In this document: piece by piece, positions 58,349 through 64,000 of the stretch
Position numbering within the stretch: position 1 is the first letter of the stretch
Layout of the letters: each line of letters starts with the position of its first letter
NCBI RefSeq assembly: GCF_050496545.1
Contig: NZ_JBNVZV010000023.1
Coordinates: 1-64,000 of the forward strand
Reading direction: 5' to 3'
Length of the DNA: 64,000 bases
Origin: Phycicoccus avicenniae_A
Lineage (GTDB): Bacteria > Actinomycetota > Actinomycetes > Actinomycetales > Dermatophilaceae
Made by a program: the position numbers and the translations under genes
The notes under the pieces: model-generated
The model's database searches: none
What the model was told of the DNA's origin: nothing
The model's input: only the letters and a program-made list of their open reading frames with translations

Positions 58349-60079
58349 TCAGCGGTCGGCGGCCACCGCGGGCGCGCCGTCGCCGGGGCCGTCGTCGGGG
58401 CTGTCGACGGGCGGCAGTCCGTCGTCGGCGCCGAGCGTCCCGTTGGGGTCGAAGACGTCGTAGAGGCGCGGCGCCCAGAGGGCCTGGGCGCGGGTCAGCT
58501 CGGGCGGTCCGATGCGTCGCAGCCGGCCCGGGGGACGCTCCGAGGCGGCGGACCCGGCCGCCGGCGCGCTGCGACGCCGCCAGCGGACAGCGGTGCCCCG
58601 CAACGGAGCCCGCGGCCTCGGCACGTGCACCCGGCCGCGCGAGGGACCGCCGTCGCCGTACCAGGCGTCGAGGGCGTCGGCCGTGCGCCCGAGCAGGTCC
58701 CACAGCTCGTCGGGGTCGTCCGGGACGTCCTCGGGGTCCAGGCCGGTGTGCTCGGCGACCAGCTCGCGGCGCAGGCGCAGGGCGAAGGTGTCGGGGGCGG
58801 CGCCACCCTCGGTGCCGCGGTCGTCCATCACGGCGACCGAGACCTCGGAGTCGTTGGTCCAGGACCGGCGGTTGAAGTTGTCCGAGCCGACGCTGGCCCA
58901 CACGTCGTCGATGATGCAGACCTTCGAGTGGACGTACACGGGGTACCCGGTGGGGCTGGTCAGCCCGAAGAGGGCGACGCGGTCGCCGCCGGCCTCGAGG
59001 AGCAGATCCATCGCGAGCTTGCGGCCCCAGAGCTGCGGCGGCAGCGACACCGCGCCGTCGACGTCCGGCACGATGGGGATGACCGCGACGAGGTGCAGGT
59101 CGGGGTTCTCGCGCAGCGCCTCGCCGAAGTGCCGGCCGACCTCCTCGGACCAGAGGTACTGGTCCTCGAGGTAGATGAGCCGCCGGGCCGAGCGCACCGC
59201 CTTGCCGTTGCCGCGCGCCACGCTGCGCTCGCCGTGCGGCGCGAAGTCGAAGCCCTTGGCGAGCAGCGCCGGGTAGGTGCGCATCACCTGCACCGCCTCG
59301 TGCGCACCCTCGGGGGACGGCGGCGGCGGGGCCTGCTCGGGCAGCGGGCGGGGGTCGAGGTCCTCGCCCTGCAGCCGGCTGGAGGCGAAGCGGCCCGGGT
59401 TGCTCGTCAGCGGTGTCGTGTCGTCCCACCGCTCGCGGAACGTCGTCTCGAGGTCGTGCACGGCCGGGCCCTGCACCGCGCACTGCACGTCGTGCCAGCC
59501 CGGCGTGGGCCCGAAGACCCGCGGCATCGGGATGACCTGGGTGTCGCCGCGGTGGTCGGCGGTGTCGCGGCGGCTGTGGCAGAGGTCGATGCCGCCGACG
59601 TAGGCGATGTCGTCCTCGGGACCCACCGCGTGCCGGATGACGACGAGCTTCTGGTGGTGCGAGCCGCCGGGGGCCACCCGCATGTCGCGCAGGCACTGCC
59701 CGCCCGCCTCGTTGACCCGGGCCGCGAGCTCCCACGACTTCTCGGAGTGGAAGCCGAAGCGGCGCCAGTGCGAGCGCCACAGCAACCCGCGGACCTCGGC
59801 GCCCCGCCGGGCGGCGGCGGCCAGCGTCGCGCCCAGGGTGGCCGCCGGGTCGTCGGTCAGCTGCTGGTCGGGGTCGCCGCGCCAGTCGGCGAAGAGGACG
59901 AGGTCGCCCGGCCCCGTCGCGGAGAGCCGCTCGTGCAGCTCGGCGAAGTAGGTGGCCCCGTGGACGAGCGGGCGCACCACGTTCCCCGTGCTCCACGCGA
60001 CGCCGGGACCGTGCACGGCATCGACGCGGGTGTGGGGGTTGGCGCGCTCCTCGGGGAGGAGGAAGAGGTCGGAGAGCAT
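58349..60079 (-). CDS. Phospholipase D family protein with two HKD motifs
   Basis: A 576-residue protein with both PLD motifs: SHHQKLVVIRH with an Asp-containing follow-up (DDIAYVGGID), and YVHSKVCIIDDVWASVGSDN. Other family marks are YFAELHERLS, VLFADWRGDPDQQL, RLIYLEDQYLW and FNRRSWTNDSEVSVAVMDD, as in bacterial phospholipase D / cardiolipin-synthase relatives. There is no signal peptide or membrane helix. ATG at 60079 has GGCAGGA at normal distance; ATG 60088 is nearly on top of it. The C-terminal ~120 residues are Pro/Arg/Asp-rich and poorly conserved in appearance. Confidence 0.88.
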   Translation of the reverse strand: MLSDLFLLPEERANPHTRVDAVHGPGVAWSTGNVVRPLVHGATYFAELHERLSATGPGDLVLFADWRGDPDQQLTDDPAATLGATLAAAARRGAEVRGLLWRSHWRRFGFHSEKSWELAARVNEAGGQCLRDMRVAPGGSHHQKLVVIRHAVGPEDDIAYVGGIDLCHSRRDTADHRGDTQVIPMPRVFGPTPGWHDVQCAVQGPAVHDLETTFRERWDDTTPLTSNPGRFASSRLQGEDLDPRPLPEQAPPPPSPEGAHEAVQVMRTYPALLAKGFDFAPHGERSVARGNGKAVRSARRLIYLEDQYLWSEEVGRHFGEALRENPDLHLVAVIPIVPDVDGAVSLPPQLWGRKLAMDLLLEAGGDRVALFGLTSPTGYPVYVHSKVCIIDDVWASVGSDNFNRRSWTNDSEVSVAVMDDRGTEGGAAPDTFALRLRRELVAEHTGLDPEDVPDDPDELWDLLGRTADALDAWYGDGGPSRGRVHVPRPRAPLRGTAVRWRRRSAPAAGSAASERPPGRLRRIGPPELTRAQALWAPRLYDVFDPNGTLGADDGLPPVDSPDDGPGDGAPAVAADR

Positions 60080-60171
60080 CGGGCCCATCCTGCCGGTCCG
60101 GGGGCGCGCGCGGAACGGTGGGGATACGAGACCTCGCCCGCCGACCGGCCCGGTGTCCCTACGATGCGGCC

Positions 60172-60870
60172 ATGGCAGGGATGCGGGTCGTGCTCGCCGA
60201 GGACAGCGCGCTGCTCCGGCAGGGGCTCGCGGCGCTGCTCGTCGAGCACGACGCCGTCGACGAGGTCGTCGAGGCCGCCGACCTCGACGAGCTGCTCGCG
60301 GCCGTCGACCACGAGCGCCCGGACGTCGTGCTCGCCGACATCCGGATGCCGCCCACCCACAGCGACGAGGGCATCCGCGCCGCCGAGCGGTTCCGCCGCA
60401 GCCACCCGGGGCTCGGGGTCGTGGTCCTCTCCCAGCACGCCGACGCCGAGGGCGCGCTCGAGCTGGTGGCCGGGGGCAGCACCGGCCGCGCCTACCTCCT
60501 CAAGGAGCGGGTGGCCGACGTCGAGCAGCTCGTCGCAGCGCTGGTCGCCGTGCAGCGGGGCGAGAGCGTCATCGACCCGCACGTCGTCGACGCGCTGATG
60601 CGCCACCGTCTGCGCTTCGAGCAGGGCCCGGTCGCGCGCCTGACCACCCGCGAGCGCGAGGTGCTCGGCCTCATCGCGACGGGGGCCTCGAACTCGGCGA
60701 TCGCCGACCACCTGCACGTCACGTCGCGGGCGGTCGAGAAGCACATCAACTCGATCTTCACCAAGCTCGACCTCCCGTCGGGCGACACCCGGCACCGGCG
60801 GGTCGCGGCCGTCCTGCTCTACCTCGGCGACAGCCGGTCCTCGGGTGCAGCGGGCGGGCCGGTCCGGTGA
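60172..60870 (+). CDS. NarL/LuxR-family response regulator
   Basis: A 232-residue regulator. The receiver domain has VVLAEDSALLRQGLAALLVE, the phosphorylation Asp in DVVLADIRMPPTHSDEG, LSQHAD and the Lys in YLLKERVADVEQL. The LuxR HTH is LTTREREVLGLIATGASNSA, IADHLHVTSRAVEKHINSIF, TKLDL. The PPTHSDEGIRAAE signature is common in the DesR-like subgroup. ATG at 60172 is the family start. It overlaps the downstream sensor kinase by four bases. Confidence 0.93.
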   Translation: MAGMRVVLAEDSALLRQGLAALLVEHDAVDEVVEAADLDELLAAVDHERPDVVLADIRMPPTHSDEGIRAAERFRRSHPGLGVVVLSQHADAEGALELVAGGSTGRAYLLKERVADVEQLVAALVAVQRGESVIDPHVVDALMRHRLRFEQGPVARLTTREREVLGLIATGASNSAIADHLHVTSRAVEKHINSIFTKLDLPSGDTRHRRVAAVLLYLGDSRSSGAAGGPVR

Positions 60871-62105
60871 TCTCACCGCGCCGGCGGGAACCCCCGGTCC
60901 GGGACCCGCTGTTCCCCGGGTCGACCCGGCAGCGCATCCGCACCTACCTCGTCGTCAACCTCGTGGCGATCTGGACCTCGGTCGTCGCGCTCGTGGTCCT
61001 CAACCAGCAGGTGCCCTCGCGCTCGATCGTCGTCGACATCGTCGCGCTCGTCGTCGCCGGGGCGGCGTACGCGGTGGCCCTGGTCCTCGCCACCCGGGGC
61101 GCGCTCGGCCCGGCGGCGGCCGTGGCGGTGGGGGGCACGTGGCTCGTCGCCTTCTCGCTCGCCTGGGCCACGCCGTTCACGACGCCGGTGGCGCTGCTCG
61201 TCCTCTACGTCCCGGCCCTGATCCTCACCGACGCCTTCGGGCCGCGCAGCCGCACCGTCCTGCTCACGGCGACCGTGGTGCTCACCGGCGCGCTGGTGGT
61301 CGTCGGGGAGTCGCGGCGCGAGGTCTGGGACGCCAACCACCCCGAGATCCCGGTGCTCGGCCTGCTCGTCGGCCTCTTCACGCTCATCGTGGCCGGCGTC
61401 CTCGTGGTCGGCATCCGCGACACCGCGCTGCGCGTCACGCGGCACAGCCGGGACCTCGAGGAGTCCCGCACCCGGCTCGCGGCGGCGAGCCTGGACGCCC
61501 GCCGCGACATCGAGCGCGACCTGCACGACGGGGCGCAGCAGCGCCTCACGACCCTGGCCGTCGACATCGGCCGGCTGACCCGGGCGCTGGACACCGACCC
61601 GGAGCGGGCCCGCACCATCGCGCACGGCCTGCACGACCAGCTCCAGGCCGCCATCCGCGAGCTCCGCGACCTCGCGCACGGCATCTACCCGACGGTCCTC
61701 ACCGAGCGCGGGCTTGCCGGGGCGCTACCGGCGGCCGCCCGCCGCACCGCCGTCGCGTGCGTCGTCGACGTCGACGGCCTGCGCCACCGCCACGCCTCGG
61801 ACGTCGAGGCCGCCGTCTACTTCTGCTGCCTGGAGGCGATGCAGAACGCCGACCGTCACGCGCAGGGCTCGCTCATCAGCGTCGAGGTGTCCGACGACGC
61901 CCGCGACGGCGAGCCGGTGCTGCGCTTCCGCGTCTCGGACGACGGCCGCGGATTCGACGTCGGCCGGCACCGGGGCGCCCACGGCCTCGCCGGGATGCGC
62001 GACCGCATCCTGTCGGCCGGAGGGCGGCTCGAGATCCGCTCGGTCCCGGGCGGGGGGACCACCGTCGAGGGACGGTTCCGCAAGGACACCTCGACCGCCC
62101 GCTGA
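60867..62105 (+). CDS. Sensor histidine kinase (HisKA_3 type)
   Basis: A 412-residue membrane kinase. Residues about 22-185 contain five to six transmembrane helices. The dimerisation domain has the phospho-acceptor His in ARRDIERDLHDGAQQRLTTL. The ATPase domain shows CLEAMQNADRHAQGS (N box), RVSDDGRGFD (G1) and GAHGLAGMRDRI (G2), ending GGGTTVEGRF. GTG at 60867 overlaps the response-regulator stop. It is the NarX/DesK-like partner of the upstream regulator; the signal is unknown. Confidence 0.93.
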   Translation: MISPRRREPPVRDPLFPGSTRQRIRTYLVVNLVAIWTSVVALVVLNQQVPSRSIVVDIVALVVAGAAYAVALVLATRGALGPAAAVAVGGTWLVAFSLAWATPFTTPVALLVLYVPALILTDAFGPRSRTVLLTATVVLTGALVVVGESRREVWDANHPEIPVLGLLVGLFTLIVAGVLVVGIRDTALRVTRHSRDLEESRTRLAAASLDARRDIERDLHDGAQQRLTTLAVDIGRLTRALDTDPERARTIAHGLHDQLQAAIRELRDLAHGIYPTVLTERGLAGALPAAARRTAVACVVDVDGLRHRHASDVEAAVYFCCLEAMQNADRHAQGSLISVEVSDDARDGEPVLRFRVSDDGRGFDVGRHRGAHGLAGMRDRILSAGGRLEIRSVPGGGTTVEGRFRKDTSTAR

Positions 62106-62153
62106 GCACGACCGGGGCGACGGGCGCGGCCCCCGTGATGGTGGTGCAGGCAC

Positions 62154-62172
62154 CACCCCCGGAGCGGGGGTG
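62154..62172 (+). terminator. GC hairpin after the two-component operon
   Basis: CACCCCC (62154-62160) and GGGGGTG (62166-62172) form a 7-bp stem around GGAGC, 49 bases past the kinase stop. There is no T-run. A weak terminator candidate. Confidence 0.4.
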
Positions 62173-62341
62173 CGCGCTACAGACAGGCGGGGGCCGGACG
62201 GGACAGGATCATGAGCGGTGGCCGTCGCAGGGGACGGTTGCACACCCAATCACGAGTCGCGGTACGCCGCATCGTGTCTCGCGGTGGGTCCCCGCCGTCA
62301 GGCCGAGGGACCCATCGCGGGGGGACCGCCGCCGCTGCCCC

Positions 62342-62572
62342 TCAGATCGCCAGCAGCGCGATGACGACCGCGAAGACCAAGGGCACGCCGAACACGACGT
62401 CGAGCACGTGGAACGGCACCCAGTGCAGGTGCGTGACCTTCCACCCGAAGTCGGCGTCCGGCCACTCCGGCGGCCGCCAAGAACGCGCCCGGTACAGCCG
62501 CTGGCCGACCAGCAGGAGCGCGTAGATGACGACGGCGACCCACCAGCCGTCGATCATCCCGTTCTCGCGCAC
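62342..62572 (-). CDS. Small two-helix membrane protein, 76 aa
   Basis: GTG at 62572 (or ATG at 62557) starts a short protein with segments GWWVAVVIYALLLVGQRLY and FHVLDVVFGVPLVFAVVIAL separated by a Trp/Pro-rich loop (RSWRPPEWPDADFGWKVTHL). It starts 12 bases after the phosphofructokinase stop and may be co-transcribed. No function is known to me. Confidence 0.6.
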   Translation of the reverse strand: MRENGMIDGWWVAVVIYALLLVGQRLYRARSWRPPEWPDADFGWKVTHLHWVPFHVLDVVFGVPLVFAVVIALLAI

Positions 62573-62583
62573 CGGAACCCGGC

Positions 62584-63783
62584 TCAGGCCTGGCCGATGG
62601 ACCCCAGCAGCTCGGTGAACCAGGGCACCTCGACGTCGAAGGCCTTGCCGCCGCGGATCCGGGGGAACTCCACCGGGCGCAGCTCGTCACCGCGCTCCTC
62701 GTCGTGGCCGACGAGCCCGGGCTCACCGCGCAGGGCGGCGTCGACGGCGAGGTCGGTGCACTCCTTGATGAGCGCCAGGTCGCGCTCGTTGGCCGGCGCC
62801 GACCGCGAGAAGTAGCCGGACTTCTGGACCATCGTCTTCTCGGCGCCGAGCACCTCGGCGAACTGCTTGGCGAACCACGCGCCGGGGTTGACCTTGTCGA
62901 GCTGCACGTGGCCGAACGGGTCCTTCGGGACCTCCTGGCCCGAGGCCTCGAGCTCCGCGACGACCTCCTCCACACCGGCCCCCTCGGACAGGAAGATGTT
63001 GACGCAGCCCACCTCGTCCATGACGGCGCGCAGCCGCTCACCCTCGGCCGCGATGTCGATGTGCCGCTCGGGCACGAAGACGGCGTGCACGTCCCAGGCG
63101 CGCGGGTCGTTGCCGATGGCCGGCACGAACTCCTGCTCGCCGACCCAGCGGTGGTACTCGGCGGCCGTGGCGGCGGTCAGCCATCCGCAGTGCCGGCCCA
63201 TCACCTCGTGGACGACGAGCATCCGCGGGTTCGACGTGTGCTCGGCGATGATGTTCTGCGCGAACCGACTTCCCTGCTCGGCCGCCGTCCACGCACCGAG
63301 GGACTGGCGGATCGGGATGATGTCGTTGTCGACGGTCTTCGGCAGCCCGACGACGGTCAGCTCGTAGTCGTTCTCGTGCAGGTACGCGGCGAGGTCGGCG
63401 GCCGTCGTGTTCGTGTCGTCGCCCCCGATGGTGTGCAGGACGTCGACGCCATCGGCGGTCAGCTGCTCGGCCGCGACGTGCAGCGGGTCCTGGCCCTCCT
63501 GCACGAGCCCGCGCTTCACGCAGTCGGCGACGTTGGTCAGCTTGACGCGGCTGTTGCCGATCGGGCTGCCGCCGAACCGGTGCAGCAGGTGTGCCTTCTC
63601 CCGGACCTCCGGCGTCACCTCCACGTACTCGCCCGTGAGCAGGCCCGCGTAGCCGTTGGTGTACGCGATGATCCGCACGTCGGGCGCGACCTCGGTGTAG
63701 CGCTCGATGAGCCCGCCGACGGCGGAGGACAGGCACGGCGCGAGGCCGCCGGCGGTGAGCATGGCGACGGTGCGGACGGTCAT
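62584..63783 (-). CDS. pfp: Pyrophosphate--fructose 6-phosphate 1-phosphotransferase
   Basis: A 399-residue phosphofructokinase using pyrophosphate. VAMLTAGGLAPCLSSAVGGL is the N-terminal nucleotide loop region, GGDDTNTTAADLA carries the GGDD pattern of PPi-dependent enzymes (ATP-dependent forms have GGDGT), and LPKTVDNDIIPIRQSLGAWT contains the catalytic TVDND. VMGRHCGWLT and FLSEGAGVEEV follow. Start ATG 63783 follows GAAGGAGCGACCCCC. It catalyses the reversible glycolytic step. Another minus-strand gene ends 172 bases upstream. Confidence 0.92.
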   Translation of the reverse strand: MTVRTVAMLTAGGLAPCLSSAVGGLIERYTEVAPDVRIIAYTNGYAGLLTGEYVEVTPEVREKAHLLHRFGGSPIGNSRVKLTNVADCVKRGLVQEGQDPLHVAAEQLTADGVDVLHTIGGDDTNTTAADLAAYLHENDYELTVVGLPKTVDNDIIPIRQSLGAWTAAEQGSRFAQNIIAEHTSNPRMLVVHEVMGRHCGWLTAATAAEYHRWVGEQEFVPAIGNDPRAWDVHAVFVPERHIDIAAEGERLRAVMDEVGCVNIFLSEGAGVEEVVAELEASGQEVPKDPFGHVQLDKVNPGAWFAKQFAEVLGAEKTMVQKSGYFSRSAPANERDLALIKECTDLAVDAALRGEPGLVGHDEERGDELRPVEFPRIRGGKAFDVEVPWFTELLGSIGQA

Positions 63784-63954
63784 GGGGGTCGCTCCTTCGA
63801 GGGCGGGTGGGGCGTCGGTCCCATTCTGGCAAGGTCGCGGCCGCGGGTGTGGCCGGGGTCACCATCGTGGACGTCCGCCCGGCGCGTGAGCCCCCTTCCG
63901 GCGCGGGAGCCTCCTGCAGGCGGCTCTGCCGCGGGAACGCGGCTCGCGAACCGG

Positions 63955-64000
63955 TCAGAGGGTGGCGGCGACCAGCTCGGCGGTCTGCAGCATGTTCAGG
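63955..64000 (-). CDS. 3' end of a gene cut by the window edge
   Basis: Reading leftward from 63999, codons give LNMLQTAELVAATL and a TGA at 63955-63957. The sequence is helical and protein-like, and the direction matches the phosphofructokinase gene. Fourteen residues are too few to name the product. Confidence 0.4.
   Translation of the reverse strand, partial: LNMLQTAELVAATL

Overview
The window is high-GC DNA (about 70% G+C by eye) with GTG/TTG starts, GTGA/ATGA gene overlaps and actinobacterial families (ANTAR regulators, DUF222-HNH, PPi-dependent phosphofructokinase, class E/F sortase, LGFP repeats). This points to an actinomycete of the Micrococcales, perhaps an Intrasporangiaceae-like genus; that placement is inference from gene content. 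The first 73 bases are an almost pure C tract, probably a contig-end artefact.

Left region (1-17.2 kb). Small envelope proteins and an MscS-like membrane protein face a TetR regulator with a palindromic operator. A DUF6328 gene is broken by an in-frame TAG. Two ANTAR regulators (GAF-ANTAR and ANTAR with a PAS-like tail) and a DUF1905/YdeI-like gene precede a cobT-cobS-cobC operon for cobalamin nucleotide-loop assembly, which ends in a terminator. Next is a tightly overlapping trio: lipoprotein, NRAMP-like transporter lacking the classical metal motifs, and tandem PRC-barrel protein. An accessory stretch follows: an HExxH protein, a small gene with an internal TAA, and two single-HKD phospholipase-D nucleases, one with a helix-hairpin-helix region. 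It ends with a tyrosine integrase beside a tRNA-Pro 3'-end fragment, which forms one arm of a 34-bp imperfect palindrome. The intact tRNA is not in the window.

Middle region (17.3-38 kb). A divergent LGFP-repeat protein faces an OmpR/HisKA two-component pair and a secreted beta-helix protein. On the minus strand follow a MobA-like nucleotidyltransferase, a DUF1501/DUF1800 pair, a sugar ABC transporter (binding protein plus two permeases, no ATPase), an SDR, a small membrane protein, an overlapping operon (acyl-CoA dehydrogenase-like, PIG-L deacetylase fused to a methyltransferase, GT2), a VOC protein and a GH13 alpha-glucosidase with a 5' frameshift in a G6 tract. A DUF222-HNH (13E12-type) gene precedes a 3.7-kb island of small unknown genes flanked by direct repeats that each form a hairpin. 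Two of these genes are tandem paralogues, the second frameshifted.

Right region (41.8-64 kb). A divergent galactoside locus has binding protein, two permeases and GH36 alpha-galactosidase on the minus strand, and GH42 beta-galactosidase, a DeoR regulator and galT on the plus strand. It takes up galactosides, cleaves them and feeds galactose 1-phosphate to the Leloir pathway; galK and galE lie elsewhere. Then come a secreted HNH protein, an ATP-grasp ligase overlapping an Asp/Glu racemase (candidate D-aspartate peptidoglycan cross-bridge module), a membrane protein/DUF4397/sortase group, a two-HKD phospholipase D, a NarL-type two-component pair, and PPi-phosphofructokinase at the right end.
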